From Strigomonas culicis (lineage: Eukaryota; Euglenozoa; Kinetoplastea; Trypanosomatida; Trypanosomatidae): 35,217 bases of DNA. Positions within the stretch are counted from its first letter, which is position 1. Every line of letters starts with the position of its first letter. The notes under the pieces were generated by a model. The model saw only the letters and a list, made by a program, of their open reading frames with translations. It was not told the DNA's origin and made no database searches. Below are positions 1 through 9,397 of the stretch, piece by piece. The position numbers and the translations under genes were made by a program. The DNA is taken from NCBI GenBank assembly GCA_000482145.1, contig AUXH01000141.1, forward strand, positions 1 through 35,217, written 5' to 3'.

Positions 1-141
1 GGGGCTGGCCGCCCTCCGGCGCGGCGTGTCGGCGCGCAGCGCCTTGCGGGGTATGTAGAAGGTGCTGTGCTTGGTGTACAGCAGCCCCTCCTCTGCCGGC
101 GGGCCGCTGGACCCGCTGCTGGCGGTCGCAGCCGTCTGCAT
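1..141 (-). CDS. Hypothetical protein, N-terminal part (runs off the window)
   Basis: The first 47 codons of an open frame read leftward from an ATG at 141-139 and remain open to the window edge. The peptide begins MQTAATASSGSSGPPAEEG and continues with LLYTKHSTFYIPRKAL and an Arg-rich stretch. The region is GC-rich, in sharp contrast to the A-rich DNA immediately upstream. A polypyrimidine tract on the coding strand (256-231) followed by an AG at 213-212 would give a 5' leader of about 70 nt, which supports this ATG. It lies on the same strand as all other genes here. No domain can be recognised from so short a piece, and the function is unknown. Confidence 0.6.
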   Translation of the reverse strand, partial: MQTAATASSGSSGPPAEEGLLYTKHSTFYIPRKALRADTPRRRAASP

Positions 142-211
142 GGTTGGAAATCTGTCGAGGCACTCAGTGACTGCTATCTGTGCGGAAGCAAAACAGTGTA
201 GTAGAATACGA

Positions 212-257
212 CTAATGGTAATCAGATGATGGAAAGAAGGGGATGAAAAGAAGGATA
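212..257 (-). promoter_or_regulatory. Predicted trans-splice acceptor and polypyrimidine tract for the 1-141 gene
   Basis: On the coding strand a C/T-rich tract (257-231) is followed by the first AG at 213-212, about 70 nt before the ATG at 141. This matches the usual kinetoplastid spliced-leader acceptor layout. The call is by pattern only. Confidence 0.45.
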
Positions 258-776
258 CCACACACAGAATGTTTACAAAAAAAAAAAACAACAACCGTGC
301 CTCCCTCAAAGATAGATGCATTGTATACGTGTACATTTTGAAGTATTGGTTATCGATGTAAAACAAGAAACAAATACGTATTACAAACAGTAAAAAAATG
401 AAAATCAGTGTACAGAAAAGGTTTACACGTAGAACACAATGAGGAGATTAAAACAATTTCTGAAAAGTCTTGTGTGTGTGTGCGTAAGTATAAATAAGTA
501 CTTATGCATAAAGGGGCATTAATAAGAGAACCACGTGCGATTTGGCAAAAAAGAATTATCGTGGAGCGAACAAAACTTGTTCATGCTCAACAAAAGATAT
601 AACTAAACGTGACAAGAAGATGTAGCCTTTCAGAGAGCAAACAATATCACATCGAGTTTTTTCATAATTCAACAATTTTGACGATTAACGACACGAGCCA
701 CTAAAACGGAGTCACTTCTCCTATAGTAGCTAGTGACTACTTCACCCCTCATCAATAGGCCGGAGGAGAGAGAGTG
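258..776. other. Intergenic AT-rich region
   Basis: About 520 bp of A-rich DNA between two minus-strand genes, with short homopolymers and a short GT run near 472-483. I see no coding potential. It would hold the 3' UTR of the 777-1889 gene and the start of the polypyrimidine region for the next gene. Confidence 0.6.
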
Positions 777-1889
777 TCACGGGTAATGAGGGGTCCACCC
801 ACTGGGGCTGGTCGGAGGAGCCGTCAATGGATTCCGTGCTGCTGTTCCCGTGCGCACCAGCAGTGCCCCCGCCTCGTCGTCGGTCGCCTCCTCGTCACTC
901 TCTTCCAGTGCACTGCTGTCCTGCTCCCTCTCCCCCGGCACAGTGCTGCGCGTGTTGCTGCTGTTGGCGGTCGTGCGGCTGCGATCGCTGCTGGCGGTGC
1001 GGCACGCAAGGCCATCCGGCGCGGGACCTGCGCGATACCATCTTCGCGGTACGGCTACCCGTGCGAGGTCGACGAGTGGCGGAGGTCCGCACATGACCGG
1101 GGGCGCCGAGGAGGGGCACGGCCTTTTCGCAGGACGCGCAGAAGCGCACTTATGGCTATCATTCGAGGAATTCCCACGCGTGGGGGAGTGCGTCACCCCA
1201 TGACTGCTAGTGGCCGGTATTGCACGCATGGAAGAGGTTCTCTGCACTGTGTGTGTGGCTTTGGGATCATCCTCCGTAGTCGAAACTCCACTCTGGGGGC
1301 GGGTGTCGCAGGTGTCATCGAGCGTACAGCCGGTGAAATCATCGCTTGGCCCCGCGGCCTGTGGCGTCGTCGCGCACGTGTCTCTATCCCCCATAAAGCA
1401 CACCGCCGTCAACTGCGTGTCACTGCTTGTGCGCGGGCCCTCCTCTCGAGGGGAGCCGCACGGTCGCGTCGGTGTTGGCACGTCGACTTGGGGCGGCTTG
1501 GCGCTCGCGGCGCCCGGCGCGGTGGGCCAGACAAGGCGGCAGCAGGGGCTGCGCACACCGCCAGGGGTGGGCACCGCGGCGGCACCCCGCTGGGCGTGGC
1601 TGCGCGGTGTCAGGCTACTGCGCTGGGAGCCCACGGTGAGGAGCGTGCTGGGCGTCGAGCGGCCGGTGGCCGCCGACGAGCGGCCCGTCGCGCTGTCGTC
1701 CGAGAGGATGAAGGAAGACACCGCGGTGAGCTCCAACTTCGTGCTGAGGCTCATGCGCTGGACTTGGTCCCGCTCGGTGTGCCTGGGGGTACCTGTGTTC
1801 GGTAAGGCCACTGCTGTCGGACTGCACCACACCACGTTGGAGTCCCACACATCGTCCATTTTACACCTGGTGGTGTAGTTAAATGTCAT
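777..1889 (-). CDS. Hypothetical Ser/Thr/Pro-rich protein
   Basis: Open frame of 370 codons in a GC-rich block, ending in TGA. I chose the ATG at 1889 (MTFNYTTRCKMDDVW). The frame is open further upstream only through a non-ATG codon at 1964. A second in-frame ATG at 1859 (MDDVWDSNVVW) is an alternative start. The protein is rich in Ser, Thr, Pro and Arg, appears disordered, and has no hydrophobic segment. An acidic patch (LEESDEEATDDEAG) lies about 35 residues before the C terminus. A candidate splice acceptor at 2000-1999 follows a polypyrimidine tract. It carries none of the array-family boxes found further right. A plus-strand frame (774-1805) covers the same DNA, but it would be the only gene on that strand and looks like a GC-driven shadow. 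Function unknown. Confidence 0.6.
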   Translation of the reverse strand: MTFNYTTRCKMDDVWDSNVVWCSPTAVALPNTGTPRHTERDQVQRMSLSTKLELTAVSSFILSDDSATGRSSAATGRSTPSTLLTVGSQRSSLTPRSHAQRGAAAVPTPGGVRSPCCRLVWPTAPGAASAKPPQVDVPTPTRPCGSPREEGPRTSSDTQLTAVCFMGDRDTCATTPQAAGPSDDFTGCTLDDTCDTRPQSGVSTTEDDPKATHTVQRTSSMRAIPATSSHGVTHSPTRGNSSNDSHKCASARPAKRPCPSSAPPVMCGPPPLVDLARVAVPRRWYRAGPAPDGLACRTASSDRSRTTANSSNTRSTVPGEREQDSSALEESDEEATDDEAGALLVRTGTAARNPLTAPPTSPSGWTPHYP

Positions 1890-2155
1890 GACTAGATAGT
1901 TGTGTGGTTTTTTCTTATTACTATTTTTTTTTGTGGTGGTTAATCGTCTCTCACTCGATGACAAGAGTTATTTATTGGTAAACCAGGAATAAGAGAGACT
2001 GGTATAATAGGAAGCGAACAAATGGAAAAAAAAAGACAAGAGAACAGAGAGAAACAATTATCAAACGAAAACAAAAAAAAACAATATGGGTCCTATTTGC
2101 TTTTCATTCAGACCACAAAGAAGAGAATAAGAAACAAGTATATATATACACACTG

Positions 2156-2196
<41 letters not shown>
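2156..2196. repeat. (AT)n(GA)n microsatellite
   Basis: About 12 AT units run directly into about 8 GA units. It is simple sequence in an intergenic region. Confidence 0.9.
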
Positions 2197-2647
2197 AGAA
2201 AGAAATGTGGCACGTTAATGTGGAGACATTATCGAATACCAACGTAAATCGCCCACTGAAGAGAACATCAAGTTGTCGATGTATCCCTTGACACTTGCTC
2301 AAGTAGCTGAAAAATGTACTATAGTATTAATGACGGTAAACGGGAGAAGTAAAAAAAAAAGAAGAAAGTTTTAACACCACAGCAATTATATGTTCATTAT
2401 AATCCATTGTTATCCTTAAGGAAAAAAAAACCACCTCCTCCTTTAAGTTGCTTTTGTAAAGCTAAAGATGATAATCAGTTATCAAACACGACAAAATAAA
2501 GAGGACACACGCTTTGCTAAATGTACGAACATTTCTTTAATTGTGAAGTTAATTAAAACTGTTGCATTTGTAAAGAAACAGTGCTTCAGAATGTTAAAAA
2601 GAACGAGTTAAACACATCTCAGGGGGGAGGGGGGAATTAATCACAGA

Positions 2648-2700
2648 GAAAAGAAATGAGATTATATACTATATGAATTCAGTAGATCTCATTTCTTTTC
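2648..2700. repeat. Perfect 15-bp inverted repeat with a 23-nt loop
   Basis: Left arm GAAAAGAAATGAGAT (2648-2662) is exactly complementary to the right arm at 2686-2700. The spacer is AT-rich. In a minus-strand transcript it could form a hairpin downstream of the 3627-4991 gene. Confidence 0.8.
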
Positions 2701-3626
2701 ATTTTAGGTGTTTCAGATGTCATATATACATACGTATGCATAAAACCTGCCTATACAAAAACTGCGATGTGGAAGAAATGAAATAGAAAACACGCACACA
2801 CACAAAAAGAGGGAATAACAAAAATAACAAAGGGCAAACACAACACTACTGAACCTAGTAACAGTAAGAAAACAAGAAAAAAATGAGTATATATATAGAA
2901 AAGAACAAACTGTTTCACTCAGCCTTTTAAAACAGTATCTTATAATTGTGCTTCCTATATTATTCGAAACAAGGAATTACCTTTTTAAACATAAAAGAAA
3001 CACATACGGACCCGATATACAGTGCTTGTTAAAGAAAGGCAATCAAAGAAAAAGTGCAATCGCTACTTTTTCTTCTTACAATATTCCTTTTCCTTTAATA
3101 TTACTATTCCCTTTTTCCCCTTTTCATCCTTTTTTTTTTAAACCAAAGTAAAGAAAATCGCTCCCAAAAGAGAGAGAAAGCAAACCATTCTGTGTTTTAT
3201 CTTTTTAATCTATTTCTGTACAAAGAGGTGTTGTGTATACTGACTTCGAGTCAAAAAAAGCGGTTCTCAGAACCAAAAAAAGCAAAAACAACGACAACAA
3301 AGACAAATGAAAAATAAAGCAATATAAATAACACACAAAAAAAAAACACACACAAAAGAAGGTGAAAGATACAGTAAAAAGGTAAACACAATGTAGTTTC
3401 CCTTCTCTGTAAACAAATAAATCAATTAAAAACTAACCAACTAGTATATATAAATGCTTGGAAATCCAAAGAAAAGAAAAAAAACAGTACCTGAGAAGCA
3501 TAGTAGTACACCCGGCGTGGAATTCGATCAGCGTTCCTATAGCACACATATACCCGCACAGATGATCTATTACTTCTCTTTTACCGTTTCGTTATTGACG
3601 AGTTGAATTCCCTTTTCTTCTCTATC

Positions 3627-4991
3627 TTATGCAGGCATCTCTCCACGTTTACTCTTGTCCTCTACGAAGCTGACGGTGCGCCTCTGCCTGGGGATGGGCT
3701 CCTCCTCGACGTCCCCCTCCCCCTCCCCCTCCCCATCCTCGTCGTCGTACTCCGCGTCGGACTCGTCGGCGCCGCTGCCCCGCCTCGCGCGGACCTCGCC
3801 AGGCTTCTTACGGAAGGAGATGGGCTCGCGGTTGCCCTGCTGCATCATCCGGATCTTGGTGCGAATCTTGCGCGACATGTTGTACTGCTGGGTGCTCTTG
3901 AGCGGCCGCTGGCCGCCCGTCATGGACATGCTGCCCATACTCATGTTGTTCATGCCGCCGGCCATCATCATCATGTTGGGGGGCATCCCGCCGGGGAACA
4001 TGGCGCCCGGCGGGCCCTGCGGCATCATCATCTGTTGCCGCTGCATCTGTTGGATGTAGAGCTGCTGCGGGCTCAGCCCGCTGTGCGCGGCGTCGGCCGC
4101 CGCCGCCGCTTGGCCCGCGGCCTCCGGCTTAAGGCTGTTCGAGCGTGGCTGTGGCTTCGTGGCGGCGGGGCTGTCCCCGAGCGGTGCGGAGCTCGGCCGC
4201 TCCTGCGGCGGCGGCGACACATCCGCCTGCTTCGCGGGCGTGCCCTTGGCCGCGGGCTGCACATCCGACAGGTCGTTCAGCATCGCGTAGTAGTAGCTCG
4301 CGTCGTCCTGGCTCTCCGTCATGCTCTTGGTGTCCTCCGCGCTCGCGTCGGGGGCGCCCGAGTCGAGCTGGGCGGCCGCCACGCCGACCGTGGCGGCCGT
4401 CAGTGCGGTGGTTCCCTCCGACTGCGGCGACTGCCGTTGCCTCGGCGGGGTGGTGAAGGCGCCGGTGGGGTTATACACGCCGTTTGTGTAGTTGACGCCG
4501 TTCGCCATGGGCATCACCGGCATCCGTATGTTCGCGTAGCTGTTGCTGTTGGGCGGGATGCTGGCGCGCTTGAAGGACCCCGCGCGCGGCGGCTGCACCT
4601 GCGACAGGCGCCGCATGCTGCTCTGCCGCTCGCCGTCACCGATCGGTCGGCGGATGCTGCTCTCCCGCTGTATGACGTCGGGCTTCGCGACCTTGAAGTA
4701 GTGCCGCTCGCGGGGACGTGTGGCCTCCTCCGGCACGGCCTCGGCGCGGTGCTGGTGCGGGTCTTCCTTGCTGCCGCGCCGGCTGCCGCCCTTGGTCTGG
4801 GAGGCGCGGCGGGAGGCGCTCATCGCGCGCATCCGCTCCCCGGACGGGTCCAGCAGCTGCGAGTCTCCCACCTTGGAGCCGCGGCGGCGGCGGCGGCTGG
4901 ACGAGCCGGGGTGCCCGTCCTTGTTGTACTCCTGCTCGTAGTCCACCGGCTCGTCCGAATCGACAGACGGTTCGGATTGCACACCACCCAT
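3627..4991 (-). CDS. Met-rich, RRxS-rich disordered protein with a predicted N-myristoylation site
   Basis: Open frame of 454 codons ending in TAA, in GC-rich DNA. The start is the ATG at 4991 (MGGVQSEPSV). A T-rich tract and AG (5019-5018) lie 26 nt upstream, so the non-ATG extension to 5009 is unlikely. Gly2 with Ser6 fits the N-myristoylation pattern, suggesting membrane attachment. Residues 30-140 carry repeated basic sites of RRxS type (RRGSK, RRASQ, RRLSQ, KRASI), typical of AGC-kinase targets. Residues 305-360 are Gln/Met/Pro/Gly-rich with MMM runs. A basic stretch (about 370-405) follows, then an acidic one (about 408-431), then RRTVSF (residue 442 ends it). RTVSF fits the RVxF docking consensus for protein phosphatase 1. 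No catalytic domain or membrane segment is visible. The motif readings are inference and the function is unknown. Confidence 0.75.
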   Translation of the reverse strand: MGGVQSEPSVDSDEPVDYEQEYNKDGHPGSSSRRRRRGSKVGDSQLLDPSGERMRAMSASRRASQTKGGSRRGSKEDPHQHRAEAVPEEATRPRERHYFKVAKPDVIQRESSIRRPIGDGERQSSMRRLSQVQPPRAGSFKRASIPPNSNSYANIRMPVMPMANGVNYTNGVYNPTGAFTTPPRQRQSPQSEGTTALTAATVGVAAAQLDSGAPDASAEDTKSMTESQDDASYYYAMLNDLSDVQPAAKGTPAKQADVSPPPQERPSSAPLGDSPAATKPQPRSNSLKPEAAGQAAAAADAAHSGLSPQQLYIQQMQRQQMMMPQGPPGAMFPGGMPPNMMMMAGGMNNMSMGSMSMTGGQRPLKSTQQYNMSRKIRTKIRMMQQGNREPISFRKKPGEVRARRGSGADESDAEYDDEDGEGEGEGDVEEEPIPRQRRTVSFVEDKSKRGEMPA

Positions 4992-5017
4992 TGCTATATT
5001 TCTAAGCACAGAAAATA

Positions 5018-5036
5018 CTCAAAAAAAAAAAAGAAG
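5018..5036 (-). promoter_or_regulatory. Predicted trans-splice acceptor and T-rich tract for the 3627-4991 gene
   Basis: On the coding strand a CTTC plus T12 tract (5036-5021) leads to the first AG at 5019-5018, 26 nt before the ATG at 4991. It supports the MGG start. Confidence 0.5.
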
Positions 5037-5946
5037 CCTCTAGAAAAAAAAAAGATGTTGTATATGAAGCAATTAATTATGGCAACAGAAAAAAGAAAAT
5101 AGTGACTATTGCACAAAAAGACGACTACGCAGAAAAGAGAGAAAGAACACATGACCGTATTTGAAGATGATATCAAAGAAAAAAACAACAGCATGATACT
5201 TTCGCCGTGAAGGGTAGCTCACGGAAAAGAAGAACAGAATGTACAAACTCATTTTTCCATAAATAGACTACCAAACATTGTTTTCGAGAAAGGAAGTGAC
5301 ATTTCAAAAAAAAAAAGAGAAGCAACAAAACAAAGACAAAAAAAAAGCAATGAAAAGAGAGCACTATTTCAAATGCAATGAGAAAACTAAACAGTGTATA
5401 CAAAGTGATACAAAGAAGAGAAATGAAAAACAAAGTTCCATTTTTGATCATCTCTTTCTACGTGTTCAACATACTTGAGTATACTAGTGTTTCTTTTCAC
5501 TGAAAAAAAGACCTGCTACAACAGTACGAGAACGAAAAAGAAGATGAGTCTAGTAAGATGAAAAAAAAAAGCAAACAAAAGCAAAAAACAAAAAGTATAG
5601 AGTAAAAAAAAGAATTTCGTTTTATAAAAGAGAACATTGTACTTACATGAAAAAGCAACTCTAAGCCAAAAAATGGAGAAGGAGGGAAAAAAAGAAATAA
5701 TAAAACAGTTTCGTATCAGAAAAAAAACTACTACTTTCATGGAGGCTTTTCCCTCTCAGCACTTTGAAAGCTACCCACTTTAGAACAAAAAAAAAGAGAG
5801 AAAAAAAGGAATATAAATGTATACTTATGACCACATCATCCTAGGTGGTTCTGAAATCGCACGTTTTCTTTTTCCGGACTCTCCTGCCCTCGGCAAGGCG
5901 CTTCCACTTCCCCTCGTGTACCTACTCTTCGCGCCTTCATCATTGC
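5037..5946. other. Intergenic region including the left end of a tandem duplication
   Basis: A-rich DNA without a convincing gene. From about 5455 onward it is alignable with 7265 onward, sharing CGTGTTCAACATACT, GAAATAATAAAACA and TTTTCCCTCTCAGCA-like blocks. It is therefore the 3' flank of the first copy of the 1.8-kb duplication. At 5896-5910 it also holds GCGCTTCCACTTCCC, a relic related to the KWKR box of the array family. Confidence 0.55.
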
Positions 5947-7265
5947 TTACGGGTCATACACGTCGGGGAGGATGAAGTGCACTTGCGACGCCCAGCGCCG
6001 CCGAGCGGTACGGCTGCGGTCCGTCGAGCCGACCGCCTGCACCGTCGTCGGGTCGGCATACGGCGCGGACAGCAGGAGGGGCGGCAAGGCGTCTGCTACC
6101 AGCTTGTCTGGGACGCACGGCGACGGCCGCCCTTCAGCGTAGCACATGTAGGCCCGCTGGTGCTCGTCCGTCCAGTCCAGCAGCGTCCCGGAGAGCTGCT
6201 CCTCCTGCCCCTCCCCCGGGTCTTCATTGAGAATGCGGCGCGGGTGGCCGTGTTGCGGCGGGTGGTCTTCACAGGCGTGAAGAAGGCAGCCGGCGTTCGG
6301 ATCATTCTCAAGACGGTTCTCCAGCTTCGGCTGGCTGGTGCGTCGGCGGGTGTCGCTGCTGTGTGGCGTTCGCCGCGCCGCCGGTTGCTTCTTTTGCGTC
6401 AGTACGGCATAGATCGTCCTGCCCGGCTGCGCGTCCGCGTAGCGGCGGTGATGGCGGGAGGCTGTTTGGGGTGGCGGGTGGGAGTGGACGTTGAGGCTGC
6501 CCCCACTGTTGTTCTCCCCCTCGAAGCCAAGGTCGACCGGATGAACCATGTTAACGCCCATCGATGTGTACAAGGCTTCACAGCTATAAAGTTGTGTTTT
6601 TGGCTGATGACGATGCCGATAGGGTTTGACTATAAAGCACTCGTCGCACTGCTCAAAACAGTAAGAAGAATACTAAGAATCTCCCTGGCGAACGACGATC
6701 ACGAAGGAACAGATGTTTCTTGCGTAAGGGATAAACAAATATAATGAGCAGTATATCGCGTGTTGTTTTTAACGATATACTATAGACGAAAAACTAAAAA
6801 AAAAGGAGCAATACAAACAAGTACGGGAATAAAAATAGAGATATGTTTATATCTGGTGTTATATGCTGTCTTAGGAAAAAGAAACGATTTCGCGATATTC
6901 TTATTAATGGAACGCGAAACGATAATCATCATCATCATCATAAAAAGAAGATCGAATTGTTAGTATCATAAAAAAGAGAATGAGGAGAGATAAAAGTCAT
7001 CAGCATTTCTAACCATTTGAAAGAGCGTATTCAATAAAATTACAAAGGGAGGCAGATGGGAAAAGCACTGTCCTTTAGCTTCTACTGTGCCGCGCAGGAG
7101 CTACTGCACGCAAAAACTTGAAACAAGATAACAACATGGCATAGACCATCGTTTCCTTTCACACAAAAAAAGGATGTTCTTGCTAATCCACTGGGAAAAC
7201 TAAGTAGTTTATAAAAAATGACGAATGAAAAAAAAATGAAAGACATTATTTATTTTTTGGGTTTT
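5455..7265. repeat. Tandem duplication, copy A (about 1.8 kb)
   Basis: The unit contains the 3' flank, the 5947-6561 gene, its leader and the upstream intergenic DNA. Matching landmarks in copy B lie about 1810-1836 bp to the right: CGTGTTCAACATACT at 5461/7271, the stop codons at 5947/7783, the start codons at 6561/8376, and ACGATATACTATAGA at about 6771/8593. Boundaries are approximate. The copies have diverged by many substitutions and small indels. Confidence 0.7.
5947..6561 (-). CDS. Small hypothetical protein, duplicated gene copy A
   Basis: Open frame of 204 codons ending in TAA. The start is the ATG at 6561 (MGVNMVHPVD), which aligns with MGANAVQPVN of the paralogue at 7783-8376. The frame upstream of it lacks an ATG. 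Shared blocks with the paralogue include NNSGGSLNVHSHPPP, RTIYAVL, a SxDTxRRxSQP segment, RAYMCYAE and a C-terminal SQVHFILPDVYD. The protein is polar and His/Pro/Arg-rich, without a signal peptide or membrane segment. Behind the stop codon, in another frame, the DNA encodes EGKWKRLAEG, which resembles the AKWKR box of the array family. The gene may therefore be a truncated relative of that family, though the rest of the protein shows no clear match. Function unknown. Confidence 0.6.
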   Translation of the reverse strand: MGVNMVHPVDLGFEGENNSGGSLNVHSHPPPQTASRHHRRYADAQPGRTIYAVLTQKKQPAARRTPHSSDTRRRTSQPKLENRLENDPNAGCLLHACEDHPPQHGHPRRILNEDPGEGQEEQLSGTLLDWTDEHQRAYMCYAEGRPSPCVPDKLVADALPPLLLSAPYADPTTVQAVGSTDRSRTARRRWASQVHFILPDVYDP

Positions 7266-7782
7266 TTGTACGTGTTCAACATACTCGAAGATGATACTCC
7301 TTGTACTCATTGAAAACAAGGCTTAATACAACAGTGCGAGAACAATGCAGAAAGAAAACCTAGTAAGACAAAAAGAGAAGCCAACACACACACAAAAAAA
7401 AAAAAAGTAGAGTGTTATACATAAAAAAAAATTATTTCATTTTATAAAAAGGAATCGTATACTTACATAAAAAATAATACTTCACCAATTGAAAAGTGGA
7501 AAAAAGAAATAATAAAACACTGTCATATTAGAAAGTAAAAAATAAGAATAATCTACTTTCAAGGTGAGCTTTTCCTCTCAGTATTTTGAAGGCTACCATC
7601 TTTAGAATAAAAAGAGAACATGAAAAAAAAAGAAGAAAGTACAAGTATATATGTAACCACGACATCATCAGTGGTTTTCCATCACAAAAAAATATTTTTG
7701 TAGTTGACCCGAAGTCCCCTCCGCCGCCTCCCACAAAGCGCTTCCACTTCCCACCCTGTGCGGTACAATGTCAGCGAACGGG
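6562..7782. other. Intergenic region between the two duplicated genes
   Basis: About 1.2 kb of A-rich DNA. It holds the leader of copy A, a short ATC run near 6926-6940, the duplication junction near 7265, and the 3' flank of copy B. No independent gene is visible. At 7736-7752 the reverse strand carries the KWKR-box relic, in frame with the 7783-8376 gene but behind two stop codons. Confidence 0.55.
7729..7770 (-). pseudogene. Relic of the AQLAKWKR box behind the 7783-8376 gene
   Basis: Reading on in the same frame past the TGA at 7785-7783 and a second TGA at 7773-7771 gives HCTAQGGKWKRFVG. Seven of ten positions match AQLAKWKRNV, the most conserved box of the array family. A matching relic lies at 5896-5912 in copy A in a different frame. 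I infer that these small genes once ran into, or were recombined with, the family box. Confidence 0.45.
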
Positions 7783-8376
7783 TCACTCGTTGTCGTGCAA
7801 GTCCGCCATGATGAATTGCACCCGCGACTTGCCGCGCCGCCGGTCCGCTCCGCCAGGCGGCGCGGCGCGGCTGCCCCGCCGCTCGGTCCGCGGCGGCAGG
7901 TGCTGGACCACGCGCACGTCGTGGGCACGCGGCGGCCGCAGCCCGTCGGCGGCGGCGTAGTACATAAGGTAGGCGAGCTGCTGCTCTTGTGCCCAGACCG
8001 GCTGCGTGCCAGACTCTTGCTGCTCCTGCTCCAGGGCCTCGATGAGGAGGGTGCGCGGTCGCTCAGCCTTTGGCGGATGGCCCTCAAACGCGTGGAGGGG
8101 GCTGTCGCACTTCGGAGCATTCTCGAGAGGATTCGCCGGTGTCGGCTGGCTGAGGCGTCGTTGGGTGTCAGTGCTCTGTGGCGATGGCAGCGGCGCTGTA
8201 CACTTTTTGTTTGCCACTTTTGCATAGATCGTTGTGCTCGGATGCACATCGGCGTGGTGGCTGGGAGGGTGAGAGGCTGTCGGAGGTGGCGGCTGGGAGT
8301 GGACGTTGAGGCTGCACCCACAGCTGTTGTCCTCCCCGGAGCCGATATTGACCGGTTGCACCGCGTTAGCGCCCAT
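7783..8376 (-). CDS. Small hypothetical protein, duplicated gene copy B
   Basis: Open frame of 197 codons ending in TGA. The ATG at 8376 (MGANAVQPVN) matches the start of the copy A protein. The frame extends further upstream only through a non-ATG codon. It shares with copy A the blocks NSCGCSLNVHSQPPPP, TTIYAKV, STDTQRRLSQP, LAYLMYYA and KSRVQFIMADLHD. SRVQF near the C terminus fits the RVxF phosphatase-docking consensus, but copy A has SQVHF there and does not fit. The protein is polar, without membrane segments. The C-terminal third is Arg/Pro-rich. Function unknown. Confidence 0.6.
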   Translation of the reverse strand: MGANAVQPVNIGSGEDNSCGCSLNVHSQPPPPTASHPPSHHADVHPSTTIYAKVANKKCTAPLPSPQSTDTQRRLSQPTPANPLENAPKCDSPLHAFEGHPPKAERPRTLLIEALEQEQQESGTQPVWAQEQQLAYLMYYAAADGLRPPRAHDVRVVQHLPPRTERRGSRAAPPGGADRRRGKSRVQFIMADLHDNE

Positions 8377-9397
8377 CGCTGCCTGCGAGGCTTTACAGCT
8401 ATGTATTCGTATCTCAGACGACGACAATTTCGGTAGAGTCTGCCTCCCTAGCACTCGTCAAAAGATTGTAAACAATAGGGAAAACACTAACACTCTTCTG
8501 GACGAACAACGACCACGAGAGAACAAGTGTGTCCTGCGGAACGGATAAGGGAAATGAAATCACTAGTATACCGCGTTTTGCTTTTTTGTTTAACGATATA
8601 CTATAGATGAAAAAAAAAAGAAGCAATGAAAATAATTACAGATCAAGTAAACGAGATAAAAAAAAAGAGATATATTAACACCTGGAGTTATATGATGTCT
8701 TTGGAAAATATAAAAAAAGCTAAACTCTGATTGATGAAATGTGAAATAATGATGATCATCATTATACAGGATATATTTATATAAAAGAGATAATGGGGAG
8801 AAATAAAAGTCATCCGCATTGGAATTTAGTTGAAAAACACGGTGCATGAAAACACAGAAGAACAGAACTGTATAAGGCGGGTTGGTGTTCACTTCTATCC
8901 GGTATGTCCCATAGGAGCTGCTTCACGCATAGTTGTAAAAAAAAAAACAACAACAACATGTCATACACCATTGTTTATGTTCACAACATAAGAATTGCCG
9001 GTACTAAAACCAATACAATATAGTTATTAGTATTGCAATATGAATAAATAAAACAAAAAAAGAAGAACATATACAACAACAATTTTCACTGAAGCATAGA
9101 AAAGAAAATGAATGCATGTACATAAAAAATGCAAAAAAAAAGAAACTCAAGAAGTTCATTAGACTATAATATCCTGCATGTAATCGATTACACAAAGAAA
9201 AAAAAATGTGCACTGTTGACGAATATCATATACATGGGATAAAACTTCACATAATTCTTCTCATAACCAATATATAAAAACAATGTAATACTAAAAACAA
9301 AAGCATATATACAAAACACATGCCTAATTCTATCTAGCTTCGTTATCGGTACGTAGTATATTCAACGACACTTTTTAGCATTTTGTATTTTCGTTAT
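8377..9397. other. Intergenic region
   Basis: About 1.0 kb of A-rich DNA. The first 700 bp belong to copy B of the duplication. The remainder (9081-9397) is unique, with poly-A runs and no coding signal. Confidence 0.55.

Larger units (their letters stand above)
1890..3626. other. Long intergenic region with a microsatellite and an inverted repeat
   Basis: About 1.7 kb, the longest gene-free stretch here. It is A-rich on the plus strand. It contains a polypyrimidine tract on the coding strand (2055-2011) with the next AG at 2000-1999, a TA/GA microsatellite (2156-2196) and a perfect 15-bp inverted repeat (2648-2662 and 2686-2700). The few small open frames inside are low-complexity and lack GC enrichment, so I see no gene. 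Confidence 0.6.
7266..9080. repeat. Tandem duplication, copy B (about 1.8 kb)
   Basis: This is the second copy of the unit at 5455-7265, aligned through gene, leader and both flanks. The end is approximate. The last clear shared landmark is AGGAGCT(A/G)CT followed by CACGCA and ACAACATG near 7095-7140 and 8910-8960. Confidence 0.65.

Noticed and set aside
774..1805. 343-codon plus-strand open frame
   Set aside because: It overlaps the minus-strand gene in GC-rich DNA. It is Arg/Ala-rich in the manner of antisense shadows, and it would be the only gene on that strand.
3603..5102. 499-codon plus-strand open frame
   Set aside because: It mirrors the 3627-4991 gene. Its ends run into poly-A-encoded Lys runs. 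The minus frame has a good start, splice site and motifs.
8590..8892. Phe/Tyr-rich minus-strand open frames in intergenic DNA (also 5173-5451, 18442-18845, 30226-30680)
   Set aside because: They are low-complexity translations of T-rich DNA with no GC enrichment and no homology to each other at protein level.
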